DNA from: Dyadobacter crusticola DSM 16708
GTDB lineage: Bacteria; Bacteroidota; Bacteroidia; Cytophagales; Spirosomataceae
Assembly (NCBI RefSeq): GCF_000701505.1
Contig: NZ_KL370786.1
Coordinates: 264,468 to 328,467 of the forward strand
Reading direction: 5' to 3'
DNA length: 64,000 bases
Shown here: positions 42,554 to 52,145 of the stretch, in pieces
Position numbering within the stretch: position 1 is the stretch's first letter
Layout of the letters: every line of letters begins with the position of its first letter
Position numbers and translations under genes: made by a program
The notes under the pieces: generated by a model
What the model saw: the letters and a program-made list of their open reading frames with translations, nothing else
Told to the model about the DNA's origin: nothing
Database searches by the model: none

Positions 42554-42998
42554 AGAATTGATTTTAAGATAGGTGAGTACTTGACTGCTTTTACATGGTT
42601 CTGCCTGTTGTTTTCCCTGAATACTAAGTTTTTAAAGACATTTTTGGGCATAGAAGATCTGCCTGCTGATTTGGTTTGATCAGCCTGAATAGCACCATAA
42701 CATGCGGTCAGCGAAACAAAATCGCTGAGACAAGCTAACGGAGCAGCATACACGTTGAATGAGGAAGTCTAGGAATTTTCCATAGGCAAATTTGCTGTTA
42801 ATTGATCTACGTTCTTTTTCACAAGTCAATAATTACCGTCGAAAGTATTTGACTTTCACAATACAATTTTAAAGTAAAATAATGCTAAAAATGTGGAGAG
42901 ATTTGATTAGTACTAACTGTATTTTGATGTGTTTTATGGTTAATCAGGCAAATAATAGAAATATATCGCCAGAGTGGGGAACACGTCAGGATCAGATC
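42554..42998. other. 445-base leader/promoter region of the downstream Sus operon
   Basis: No convincing gene. A dyad GAAAGT-ATTTG-ACTTTC at 42841-42857 is the clearest element, suitable as an operator or part of a promoter for the SusC gene on the minus strand. The proximal 200 bases appear to be untranslated leader. A 67-codon minus-strand frame at 42550-42753 overlaps the SusC start and has no protein-like features. Confidence 0.4.
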
Positions 42999-44297
42999 TT
43001 ATGCTTTTGAAGGCATTTTGTAGCCGTTATGATAGTCTTTGTCAATCAGTTTGTTCGCTGCCGCATTATTGAAGTTTCCCTTGTCCGCATTCCATTCCAG
43101 TTTGGCTCCTATCCGGTAAGCGATATTGCCCATCTGAGATAGTATGGCCACTTCTGCTCCGACTTCGATCGGCGCATTCAGGTCTCCCATTGTCCTGGAT
43201 CGGATCACGTCAACGAAGTTTTTTGCGTGCAGGTCCAGCCCGTTATCAGAAGCTTTTTGAAAGGGGACAGCCTCCATTTTCTGACCTTGCGGGACTACTT
43301 CCCAGCCGCCTCTGTCGAGAATGAGCGTTCCGTTCCCTCCCATAAAAGCGATCCCGTGTTCGCGTCCGTAAATGCCTGCGCCAAACCCGATCGCATGTTC
43401 CCACTGGATATTGAAGCCATCAAATTCGTAAATAGTTGTAAGCGAATCAGGCGCATCAACTCCAAAATTAAGTACCATATTACCCGCTGCCGAGACACGC
43501 TTCGGCGCGCCCGCTTTCATTCCTAGCAGTGCATAATCGAGCAAATGCACACCCCAGTCGGTCATAATGCCGCCGGCATAATCCCAGTACCAGCGGAACT
43601 TACCGTGAAACCGGTTGGCATTAAACGGCCGCTTCGGAGCAGGTCCGAGCCACATCTGGTAGTCAACTCCTGCCGGGGCCTGACTGTCGGGGATGTTGGA
43701 CAGGAGTGTTCCGTAATTGAAGTAGCCCCATACCTTCACAAGTCCGATCTTGCCGAGCTTACCCGAATGTACAAACTGGATTGCGTCACGGAAATGTTTC
43801 TGGCTGCGCTGCCATTGCCCCACCTGTACCACGCGGTTATATCGCTTTTGCGCAGCCACCATACTCCGGCATTCAGCGATCGAATTTCCGATCGGCTTTT
43901 CTACATATACATCCTTCCCGGCCTCACAGGCTTCTGCCATCATCAGGCAATGCCAGTGATCGGGCGTACCAATTACCACTGCGTCGATGCTTTTGTCATC
44001 GAGCAATTGACGGTAATCCCCATAGATTTTCACGTTTGTGCCTTTCGCTGCCAGCTCAGCGGCACGTTTGTCCAATACGTTTTTGTCAACGTCACATAAT
44101 GCCACGCATTCCACGCCCGGATTTTTCAAAACAGCATTCAGATCCGCCCAACCCATTCCATTGATCCCGATCGCTGCAACGCGGATGGTATCGGCAGGGG
44201 AGGCCAGGAGAGGTGTAAATGAGAAAGCAGACGAAAGTCCGGCCTGCGCGGCCAATGCGGATGCTGAGCGAATGAAGGTCCTTCGGGAAGTGGTCAT
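42999..44297 (-). CDS. Tat-exported Gfo/Idh/MocA family oxidoreductase
   Basis: A 432-residue NAD(P)-dependent oxidoreductase with a twin-arginine signal (SRRTFIRSASALAAQAG). The Rossmann start reads VAAIGINGMGW, the EKP motif is in VYVEKPIGN, and the active-site segment is MTDWGVHLLDYALLG with the conserved His and Asp. Such periplasmic members bind the cofactor tightly before export and act on sugars or glycosides, for instance oxidation at C3 or glycosidase-like chemistry. It lies 161 bases after the sulfatase gene, with a terminator between, so it may be expressed separately. Confidence 0.88.
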   Translation of the reverse strand: MTTSRRTFIRSASALAAQAGLSSAFSFTPLLASPADTIRVAAIGINGMGWADLNAVLKNPGVECVALCDVDKNVLDKRAAELAAKGTNVKIYGDYRQLLDDKSIDAVVIGTPDHWHCLMMAEACEAGKDVYVEKPIGNSIAECRSMVAAQKRYNRVVQVGQWQRSQKHFRDAIQFVHSGKLGKIGLVKVWGYFNYGTLLSNIPDSQAPAGVDYQMWLGPAPKRPFNANRFHGKFRWYWDYAGGIMTDWGVHLLDYALLGMKAGAPKRVSAAGNMVLNFGVDAPDSLTTIYEFDGFNIQWEHAIGFGAGIYGREHGIAFMGGNGTLILDRGGWEVVPQGQKMEAVPFQKASDNGLDLHAKNFVDVIRSRTMGDLNAPIEVGAEVAILSQMGNIAYRIGAKLEWNADKGNFNNAAANKLIDKDYHNGYKMPSKA

Positions 44298-44402
44298 CTC
44301 AATTCATCGGTGTAGTGAAATATTATCAATATAAAGGATAATAATGCTATTCAGCTACTGATGTGAAAAGGATGCTGGCGAGTCCGCGCCAATGTTTAAT
44401 GC

Positions 44403-44457
44403 AAAAGCAGACCGGGATAAAACCAATGGAGTGGCTCCGATTATCCCGGTCTGCTTT
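44403..44457 (-). terminator. terminator after the sulfatase gene
   Basis: AAAGCAGACCGGGATAA and TTATCCCGGTCTGCTTT (44404-44457) form a perfect 17-bp stem with a 20-base loop, directly after the sulfatase stop; a T4 tract follows on the minus strand. Confidence 0.75.
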
Positions 44458-44458
44458 G

Positions 44459-45898
44459 CTATTTTTTAGCAACCTGTCCGACCGGCCGCAGATTTTTGCC
44501 GGGACGTTGCTGCAAATCATCTCCCAGATCCTCACGCGCAGCCTCCGCGATTTTTTCCAGCTCGGCTACGATCCCCGGATTTTGTTCCTGCACATCATAA
44601 CGCTCACCCGGGTCGCGCGCCAGGTTATATAATGCACGTGCAATGGCGTGATCTTCCGGAGCAGGACCAGGCTGACCGTTTTTTCCGGGCAGCAAACCTT
44701 CGTAAGTACGTCCCGGATGTGCAAATACCAGTTTCCAGTCACCTTTCCGCACAGCTTCCAGGCTGTTTTTGCGGTAGTAATAGAGAAAATCCTCCCGCGG
44801 CGTTTTGGTCTCATCGCCTTTCAGCAGATCAGTAAAGTCGATGCCATCGATCCGCTCTTTTGGCAGTTTCGCGCCGGTCAGCCTCGCAAGTGTTGGCAGT
44901 ATATCAATAGTGGATAAAAGCTTGTTCGAAACCCTGCCGGCAGGTACCACGCCCGGCCAGCGCATAATGCAAGGTTCACGCTGCCCGCCTTCAAACGAGG
45001 TGCCTTTCCCTTCCCGGAAACCGCCCGATGAGCCGGCATGGTCGCCGTAGTTGAGCCACGGACCATTGTCGCTCGTGAAGATCACCAATGTATTCTCATC
45101 CAGACCCTGTGCTTTCAATTCTTTCATAATCTCACCCACAGACCAGTCGAGTTCCATCAGTACATCCCCGAATATGCCTCGCTCACTCTTGCCTCTGAAC
45201 TTGGCCGAAGCAGCGAGCGGCACGTGCGGCAGCGGGTGCGGCACGTACAGGAAGAAAGGTTTGTTCTTATTTTTCTTGATAAATGAAACAGCGCGGTCGG
45301 TGATCGCCGGAGTCAGCTCGCTTGCATCATCCAGGTTTTTGATCTCTTTTCCAGGCTTGTTTCCATCAATCCAGTGCAAAGGCGGGTACTTGGCTTTTTC
45401 CTGCCACGGGTGCAGCGGCCACATATCATGCGAGTAAGGTACCCCGTAATATTCGTCGAAACCCTGCTGCAAAGGCAGAAACTCCTGCTCACTGCCCAAA
45501 TGCCATTTACCGAAGATCCCGGTCGCATAACCCTGCGCTTTCAGCAGCTCAGCAATTGTTTCTTCTTTCGGGTTTAAACCGATCGGCTGGGCCGGTCCGA
45601 GTGCACCGTAAATGCCTACGCGGTTGGGATAGCAGCCGGTGAGCAAAGCTGCACGCGACGCACTGCACACGGCCTGCGCCGCCATGAAGTTCGTGAAGCG
45701 TGTTCCCTCGGCAGCCATTTTGTCGAGATTGGGCGTTTTGTAGCCCAATGCGCCATTTACCGACAAATCGCCGTAGCCGAGATCGTCGATAAAGAACAGG
45801 ACAATATTAGGTGTTTTTGCAGCCGGTTTTTGAGATTGAAAACCCAACAAAACGCACGCGGCTAATGCAACAAACAGCACAGAAAATAATTTTGTCAT
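44459..45898 (-). CDS. sulfatase, formylglycine (Cys) type
   Basis: A 479-residue family S1 sulfatase with a signal peptide. The maturation signature is CSASR (Cys78 to Arg82), so Cys78 should be converted to formylglycine by an anaerobic or FGE-type maturase. Metal ligands are in FFIDDLGYGD (Asp38, Asp39) and IFTSDNGPW. It removes sulfate esters in the periplasm or at the surface. The start lies 26 bases after the SusD gene stop, making it third gene of the SusC-SusD-sulfatase operon, and it implies a sulfated substrate. Confidence 0.92.
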   Translation of the reverse strand: MTKLFSVLFVALAACVLLGFQSQKPAAKTPNIVLFFIDDLGYGDLSVNGALGYKTPNLDKMAAEGTRFTNFMAAQAVCSASRAALLTGCYPNRVGIYGALGPAQPIGLNPKEETIAELLKAQGYATGIFGKWHLGSEQEFLPLQQGFDEYYGVPYSHDMWPLHPWQEKAKYPPLHWIDGNKPGKEIKNLDDASELTPAITDRAVSFIKKNKNKPFFLYVPHPLPHVPLAASAKFRGKSERGIFGDVLMELDWSVGEIMKELKAQGLDENTLVIFTSDNGPWLNYGDHAGSSGGFREGKGTSFEGGQREPCIMRWPGVVPAGRVSNKLLSTIDILPTLARLTGAKLPKERIDGIDFTDLLKGDETKTPREDFLYYYRKNSLEAVRKGDWKLVFAHPGRTYEGLLPGKNGQPGPAPEDHAIARALYNLARDPGERYDVQEQNPGIVAELEKIAEAAREDLGDDLQQRPGKNLRPVGQVAKK

Positions 45899-45924
45899 AA
45901 TAAATTAAGGTTAATACAACGGGC

Positions 45925-47520
45925 TTACCAGTTTGGGTTTTGTGTCAGGTTGGGGTTCAAATCCCGTTCTTTCTGAGGGATTGGCCAAAGATAGTGACGG
46001 CTCGCATCAAAAACACGGTTGGAAGAAGCGGCTTGTACAGTCACCAGCTTGCCTGTATTATCCGGATATGTGATCCCGTAAACAGGGCCGGTCATTACCT
46101 GCTCGGCGGTTTTCCAGCGGCGGATATCAAACAAATGCTGCCCTTCAAATGCGAGCTCCACGGTGCGTTCGCGCCTTACTATCTCCCGCAATGCAGCCTG
46201 GTTTGTGGCAGATATTGCAGGCTGTTTTACGTCGCTGCGGCCATTGCGCACGAGGTTGATCGCATTCACAACGCTCGCATCAATCTGGCCCAGCTCGATC
46301 CTGGCTTCGGCATAAGTCAGTAAAATTTCAGCATAGCGCAGCAGGATAATATTGATACCTCCATTGGCCGGGTTGGCAAAATCCTCCGCATTGAAATACT
46401 TCTTGATATTGAAACCTGTCGTGGAAGCAATGTAGGTACTTCCAATCGCGTCGGCAGTGCCGCTGGTCGGGCGGGGCTGGAAAGTAATGCCGCTCGGAAG
46501 CGCGTCGCCTTCGAGGAATACAGAGAATTTAAGGCGGGGATCGCGGTTCAGGTAAGGCTTGGCCGGATCGTAGCCGCTGCCTGCGTCCGTGATCTTTTTA
46601 CCGGAAATGGTTTCATAAGTATCCACCAGAGCTTTTGTAGGTACTACCGAGCTGCCGCCATTCTTCTGGCTGTAAGGCGCCAGGTAAGCAAACACATTGA
46701 TAGGATACACATCTTTCAGATGCTGCTTGTCAAAAATCACTTCATTATTGTTCTCAGCGGCATAGGTAAAGAGTTTTTCATACGAATCGTACAAGCTGTA
46801 AACCCCCAGCCTGATCACCTGATCGGCTGCCGCAGCCGCTTTTTCATAATGCCCGGCATATAAATGCGCACGCGCCAGCAACCCCCAAGCCGCGCCTTTT
46901 GTCGCTCTTCCCTTGTCTGCTGCCCCGTAAGTAGCAGGCAGCAATGCAGCTGCTTCGGTCAGTTCTTTTTCGACAAATGTCCAGATCTCTTCCACAGGTG
47001 CATTCTTCAATGTGCGGCCCTCGTCGATCGTGAGCGACGAAGTCACCAACGGAACTGAGCCAAACAAGCCGGCCAGCTTGATATACTGATAAGCCCGCAA
47101 CACTTTCGCTTCACCTTTAAACTGGTTGATCAGCGCTGTGTTCCCGGTGGGTATCTTGTCGACATTTTCAAGAAAGTAATTCACCGAACGGATCCCGCGG
47201 TACGCATTTCTCCATTCACCATATATCTTCGAACTGGTTGCATCATAGCTGCCCTGTTCAATGTACGCATCGATATTGAAGCTTTGGTTGATGTGTGCAA
47301 TGTCGGTCACGCCGTCCCAGGAAACGACATTAATGCTGTCCAGATCGGTATAAAGCGAGTTGACAGCCAGCCGCGCATCGCCTTCTGTTTTCCAGAAAAG
47401 GTCTTCCGAAAGCCGGTCATTCGGCACTGTTTCCAACAGGTTGGAGTCGCAGGAAGAAAGGCTTAATGCAAGCGCCGTAATTCCTGAAAATATGAGGTAT
47501 TTAATGGTATTTGTTTTCAT
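45925..47520 (-). CDS. SusD/RagB family nutrient-binding lipoprotein
   Basis: A 531-residue SusD lipoprotein (lipobox LSLSSC). Family signatures include WRNAYRGIRSVNYFLENVDK, KVLRAYQYIKLAGLFGSVPL, the TPR-rich middle and the C-terminal RRERTVELAFEGQHLFDIRR. It partners the SusC encoded 22 bases upstream. The ATG at 47520 is chosen; the frame also allows a TTG two codons earlier. The sulfatase that follows suggests a sulfated glycan or sulfated sugar as ligand. Confidence 0.93.
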   Translation of the reverse strand: MKTNTIKYLIFSGITALALSLSSCDSNLLETVPNDRLSEDLFWKTEGDARLAVNSLYTDLDSINVVSWDGVTDIAHINQSFNIDAYIEQGSYDATSSKIYGEWRNAYRGIRSVNYFLENVDKIPTGNTALINQFKGEAKVLRAYQYIKLAGLFGSVPLVTSSLTIDEGRTLKNAPVEEIWTFVEKELTEAAALLPATYGAADKGRATKGAAWGLLARAHLYAGHYEKAAAAADQVIRLGVYSLYDSYEKLFTYAAENNNEVIFDKQHLKDVYPINVFAYLAPYSQKNGGSSVVPTKALVDTYETISGKKITDAGSGYDPAKPYLNRDPRLKFSVFLEGDALPSGITFQPRPTSGTADAIGSTYIASTTGFNIKKYFNAEDFANPANGGINIILLRYAEILLTYAEARIELGQIDASVVNAINLVRNGRSDVKQPAISATNQAALREIVRRERTVELAFEGQHLFDIRRWKTAEQVMTGPVYGITYPDNTGKLVTVQAASSNRVFDASRHYLWPIPQKERDLNPNLTQNPNW

Positions 47521-47542
47521 GATCAATGCTTTTGAATGCGGG

Positions 47543-50500
47543 TCAGAGTTGCAGGTTTAAGCCGAATGTGTACAATGCAGTTTGCGGGAAATACATGGCG
47601 CGGCCCGATGGTACCTCAGGATCAAGGTTCCATTCATTCAGCTTGGAGAATGTAAGCAGGTTGGTCGCAGAAGTATACACGCGGATCTTGCTCAGGCGCA
47701 GCTTGCCCGCAATATCGGCCGGGATAGTATAAGCCAGCTGCACGTTTTTGAGGCGCAGGTACGATCCGTCAATCACCAGCCGGTCGGAGGTAGCCACATT
47801 ACGCAGGTCGAATTTCACCGGGCGGGGAAACCGGGCACCGGGGTTTTCGGGAGTCCAGTAGTTGTTGGTGTAAATTTCATGCGTAAATCCTTCCTGGTTA
47901 CCCATTTCAGCCAATGCACCCGCAAGGCGCGCATCTACTTTTGCAGCTCCCTGAAAAAGGATTCTCAGGTCAAAGCCTTTGTAGGAAAAATCGGTGTTTA
48001 AGCCGAAGGTGTACTTCGGGAAAGAGTTGCCGATTACCGTCATGTCATCCGCATTGATTTTTCCGTCACCGTTCCTGTCTACATATTTCACGTCGCCGGG
48101 CTTGGTGTTCGCTGCGTAGGTCGCCTTGTATTCAGCGATCTCCTGCGCGGACTGGAACAGTCCGTCAGTCTCATAACCCCAGAGTGTATTGATCGGTAAA
48201 CCTTTCGCAATGATGTACCTCGGGTCAATGTCGGAGCCGGTTATGTAAGGTCCTGTGCCTTTCAGGTCGGTAACTTTGTTTTCATTAATGCTCAAATTGG
48301 CACCCAGGCTGTATCGGAAACTGGAAGTACTCTGGCCGCCGCGGTAATTAGCACTGAATTCCCAGCCTTTGTTTTCGACGGACCCTGCATTCTGGGGCGG
48401 CGCTTTCAATCCGATGGTGGCAGGAATATCCAGGTTGAGCAGAATGTCGTCGGTCAGCTTACGGTAATAATCAGCTGTAAAAGTCAGTCTTCTGTTGAGA
48501 AATGCAGCGTCAATTCCCAGGTCAAGCTGAGTAGTCGATTCCCAGCCGAGGTTTGTATTGGCGAGTGTAGTAGGTCGGTAACCCTGGGCCGGCGTTCCGC
48601 CGAATGTGTATCCGTAAGCAGTCAATGCGGAATAGTAGCTGTAAAGGTCCACCGACTGATTTCCCGTAATACCCCAGGAGCCGCGCAGTTTCAAATCGTT
48701 GACCGCCTTTTCCAAACCACCCCAGAAAGCTTCTTTCGAGATCCGCCAGCCGGCAGAGAAGGAAGGGAAGAAGCTGTACTGCTTGTTACCCGTGAATTTG
48801 GATGAACCGTCGTAGCGGCCATTTGCCTCAAACAGGTATTTTTCTTGATAATCATAATTAACCCTCCCGAAAAACGACCTTAAACCGTATGCTGCGTCGT
48901 TTCCACCATTACTTTTCGTTCCGTCGTTGGCGCCCTGGCCGATTGAACCAATGTCATTATTGTAAAAACGCTCCCGGTACGCGGAGAGGAAAGCCTGCGT
49001 GTTGCCGATCTGGGAATAACCGGCCAAAACTTTCAGGTTGTGGTCACCAAAAGCTTTTTCGTAGGTAAGTAAATTGTTGATCGTGTACTCGCGGAGGCTG
49101 TTCCGGACTTCGGTAAGCGAGTTGATCGCGATTGTTTTAGTGATATTGGTATTCTTGTCGACGTTGGTGTATGAGTTGGTGAAGTTCTTTTGAGACACAA
49201 AAGTACCCCGGCCTGCAATCTGCGTGGAGAATGTCAGTCCCTCGGCAAGGTCAATGTCCGCTTTGAGATAACCTGCCAGGTAATCGGTATTTTGTCGTGA
49301 CTGGCCGCCTATTTCATTAAACATCAATGGATTGTTACCCTGCGTGCTCAACCCGTAAGTGCCGTCGGGATATTTGGGAACTGCCCATAAGGTACCGTGA
49401 AAAAAGTTGTTCAGCGGCTGCGGGTTGTTCGCTGCATTGTTTACAGTCGGGTTCAATGCGCGGCTGTACCGGTAATTGATATCGCCGCTTACACGGATCC
49501 TTTTTGAAACATCATAGTCGGTATTCAGCCTGAACTCACCGATCGTATTGGAATAACCCGCGATCACGCCCTGCTGGTCCTGGTACCGCGCGCTCAATCT
49601 GGTGCGCAGCACATCGGTACCGCCTGCAACGGAGATCGTGTGGTTTTGCTGCGGTGCCGTGCGAAGCATGGTTTCAAACCAGGTGTTGGGCAGTGGATAC
49701 TTTTCCCGGTCGGTCGCATTCACATAAGCCTGGATGGATTCTTCGGTAAAACGGGCCGGCAAATTCACTCCTGCATTGGTATAAGCCGCTACCTGCTCGC
49801 GCATGTAAGCTTCTATTCCCATCATTTTAGGCACATTGTTTGACCTCTGCAACGCATAGTAACCGTGATAATCCACCTGCACTTTACCGCCTTTCGCTCT
49901 TTTGGTTGTGATCAAAATCACCCCGTTTGTTGCGCGTGAGCCGTAGATCGCCGTGGAAGAAGCATCTTTCAGCACCGAAACAGACTCGATATCGTCGGGG
50001 TTAATGTCGCTCAGCCGCTGCTCAATGCCGTCGACGATCACCAATGCATCATTTTTCCCCAAATCAAACCCGCTTGTACTGCTTCCATTGATGTTGAATG
50101 TGGTTATCCCTCGAACACGGATGCTGGCGTTGGATTTACCCGGGGAGCCGCCCTGATCGAGCACGGTCACACCCGGCATCAATCCCTGGAACGATTGCTG
50201 GATGTTGGAAACCGGTCGCCGCGTAATGGCTTCGCCGCTGATCTGGGAAACCGAGTTGGTAAGCGCATTGCGCTTTTGCGTACCGTAACCTACCACCACC
50301 ACTTCTTCAAGCTGCTTGGTGTCGGCTGCGAGCTTCACGTCAACAACGCTGCGGCCGTTGACGGCCACTTCCTGAGTTACGTACCCGATACCCGAGAAAA
50401 CAAGGGTAGCCTCGCCGGGTGTGCTGATTTCGTACTTTCCGTCGGCATCGGTGGAAGTACCGGTAAGTGAATTTTTAATAACAATGTTAACACCAGGTAC

Positions 50501-50638
50501 AGGTGATTTGTCGGTTGCCGACGTGACCGTACCTGATACGGTACCATTTTGTGCGAAGGCAGAAGATGCAAAAAGCACCATAACCGCCAGCAGCACACTG
50601 CAGGGAAACAGGGATTTTCGGGATAGATTTTGATACAT
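47543..50638 (-). CDS. SusC/RagA family TonB-linked outer membrane transporter
   Basis: A 1031-residue SusC protein with signal peptide (ending AFAQ), regulatory-like domain (VSGTVTSATDKSPVPGVNIV), TonB box region (LEEVVVVGYGTQ), plug signature INPDDIESVSVLKDASSTAI followed by YGSRATNGV, and a barrel ending ALYTFGLNLQL. It heads the operon with SusD and the sulfatase. It is distinct from the SusC at 39350 but similar in architecture, so the two tandem systems may take up related ligands. Confidence 0.94.
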   Translation of the reverse strand: MYQNLSRKSLFPCSVLLAVMVLFASSAFAQNGTVSGTVTSATDKSPVPGVNIVIKNSLTGTSTDADGKYEISTPGEATLVFSGIGYVTQEVAVNGRSVVDVKLAADTKQLEEVVVVGYGTQKRNALTNSVSQISGEAITRRPVSNIQQSFQGLMPGVTVLDQGGSPGKSNASIRVRGITTFNINGSSTSGFDLGKNDALVIVDGIEQRLSDINPDDIESVSVLKDASSTAIYGSRATNGVILITTKRAKGGKVQVDYHGYYALQRSNNVPKMMGIEAYMREQVAAYTNAGVNLPARFTEESIQAYVNATDREKYPLPNTWFETMLRTAPQQNHTISVAGGTDVLRTRLSARYQDQQGVIAGYSNTIGEFRLNTDYDVSKRIRVSGDINYRYSRALNPTVNNAANNPQPLNNFFHGTLWAVPKYPDGTYGLSTQGNNPLMFNEIGGQSRQNTDYLAGYLKADIDLAEGLTFSTQIAGRGTFVSQKNFTNSYTNVDKNTNITKTIAINSLTEVRNSLREYTINNLLTYEKAFGDHNLKVLAGYSQIGNTQAFLSAYRERFYNNDIGSIGQGANDGTKSNGGNDAAYGLRSFFGRVNYDYQEKYLFEANGRYDGSSKFTGNKQYSFFPSFSAGWRISKEAFWGGLEKAVNDLKLRGSWGITGNQSVDLYSYYSALTAYGYTFGGTPAQGYRPTTLANTNLGWESTTQLDLGIDAAFLNRRLTFTADYYRKLTDDILLNLDIPATIGLKAPPQNAGSVENKGWEFSANYRGGQSTSSFRYSLGANLSINENKVTDLKGTGPYITGSDIDPRYIIAKGLPINTLWGYETDGLFQSAQEIAEYKATYAANTKPGDVKYVDRNGDGKINADDMTVIGNSFPKYTFGLNTDFSYKGFDLRILFQGAAKVDARLAGALAEMGNQEGFTHEIYTNNYWTPENPGARFPRPVKFDLRNVATSDRLVIDGSYLRLKNVQLAYTIPADIAGKLRLSKIRVYTSATNLLTFSKLNEWNLDPEVPSGRAMYFPQTALYTFGLNLQL

Positions 50639-50953
50639 AAAATAAGTTGGAAATAGTGGCCGGCCTCTTGTACAAGGACGGTTCAGGTTGGTGGTTTTGG
50701 TTAAAAAATACTTTCTAGTCCATTTAGCCTACTAAGTAGGTAGACAAAGTAAGGTACAGTTTTTCGAACAAGCAACCTCTTGCACCCGGTTTTCACTGAT
50801 TTTTGTTAAAAATGCCAGCTTGCGAAATGCAGCGTTTACATGTAGTTGTAATTACATCGTATCCAACCCTGGGGTTTTATCCGAATAAAATGCCTATATT
50901 CGGCTGAAATGCAAAACTTTTTATAACCGGCTTTTCATTGTAAATTCTTCTAA
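50639..50953. other. divergent promoter region between SusC and desaturase genes
   Basis: 315 bases without a gene. Dyads CCTAC-TAA-GTAGG (50728-50740) and CCGAAT-N11-ATTCGG (50881-50903) are possible regulator sites for the minus-strand SusC gene and the plus-strand desaturase gene respectively. A TTACTTTG box (7 of 8 matches to TAnnTTTG) lies on the minus strand next to the first dyad. Confidence 0.4.
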
Positions 50954-51994
50954 ATGGCTTTTTTCGATTACGTGCTGCAAGTCCCTTCTTACGGATGGAA
51001 GGATGAAAAAGGGGATCTGGTCAAGCCAAGTGCCGGACAGATACTGCACGAATTCTTTTCCAGGCTGAACGTGTTTCGGGATAGGAGAAACTGGCTTTCA
51101 TTTTTCAGCTGGGCGAGAGTGCTGCTGCTGCTGATGCCTTTCTTTTTTCTGTTTGTGTTCAAATTTTTTAGTTTGTGGATGCTCGCCGCTGCATTTCTGT
51201 ATAGCATGATCATCATGGGTACGCACGGTACCATCTGGCACCACCGCTATTGTACACACGGTGCCTATAAATTCCGCAATTCCTTCTGGCGCTTTTTTAC
51301 CAAAAACCTGACGGTATCAGTTGTTCCCGAAGAGATTTACGCCATTTCCCACCACGTACACCATTTAAAGTCCGACCAGCCGGGTGACCCTTACAATGCG
51401 AGCGCGGGATTTTTGTACTGCTTTCTGGCAGATGTAAATCACCAGCCTATCGCGAAAAATCTCAGTGAAGCAGACTATCAGCGCGTCACCAAACTGATGG
51501 AGCACACCGGCGTGAAAGGGAATACTTACCAGCAATATCTGAAATGGGGTTCTTATGTCAATCCGGGCGATGCGGTAATCAACTGGCTGTTCAACTGGTC
51601 ATTCTGGTACCTTGCATTCTATCTCATGGGCGGACATGCGCTGGCCTGCACATTGTTCGGCGCGGCCGGTTTCTGGGCGATCGGTGTGCGGACTTTCAAT
51701 TACGAAGGTCACGGGAAAGGAGAAGACAAGCAGCGGCCGGGTGTTGATTACAATAATAAAGACAAGTCCATTAACCAGCTTTGGCCAGGACTGGTAGCAG
51801 GAGAGTGGCACAACAACCACCATTTGTTCCCGCAAAGTGCGCGCAGCGGTTTCAAGCCCCACCAGGTCGACCTTGCATTTTATTACATCAAACTGATGCG
51901 TAAGCTCGGCGCTGTAAGCAGTTACAACGATTCGAAGCAGGTTTTTTATGATCGTTATTACAAGCCTGTTGCAAAGGAAAAACAAGTCCATTGA
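50954..51994 (+). CDS. membrane fatty acid desaturase
   Basis: A 346-residue integral membrane desaturase. All three His boxes are present: HGTIWHHRYCTHG (box 1), HHVHH (box 2) and HNNHH (box 3), which bind the di-iron centre. Four membrane helices are arranged in pairs between boxes. It resembles delta-9 acyl desaturases that introduce a double bond into acyl-CoA or membrane lipids, here probably for membrane fluidity. A single gene with its own upstream region; the MscS gene follows 150 bases later. Confidence 0.9.
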   Translation: MAFFDYVLQVPSYGWKDEKGDLVKPSAGQILHEFFSRLNVFRDRRNWLSFFSWARVLLLLMPFFFLFVFKFFSLWMLAAAFLYSMIIMGTHGTIWHHRYCTHGAYKFRNSFWRFFTKNLTVSVVPEEIYAISHHVHHLKSDQPGDPYNASAGFLYCFLADVNHQPIAKNLSEADYQRVTKLMEHTGVKGNTYQQYLKWGSYVNPGDAVINWLFNWSFWYLAFYLMGGHALACTLFGAAGFWAIGVRTFNYEGHGKGEDKQRPGVDYNNKDKSINQLWPGLVAGEWHNNHHLFPQSARSGFKPHQVDLAFYYIKLMRKLGAVSSYNDSKQVFYDRYYKPVAKEKQVH

Positions 51995-52145
51995 TCTTCT
52001 GACAACAGCCCGGCGCACTCAACTCCTGATTCCGCCGCGCAATGTTCCTTTTTTTGAAATTGACTGACGTTTATTGGTACGGAAGTTTAGCAAATTCTTT
52101 GTCGCCTACGCGCCGACAGCGAGAATTCCCGCTAAAATCCAGATC

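Noticed and set aside
42550-42753. 67-codon minus-strand frame in the SusC leader
   Set aside because: It overlaps the SusC start, has no protein-like features and fits untranslated leader better.
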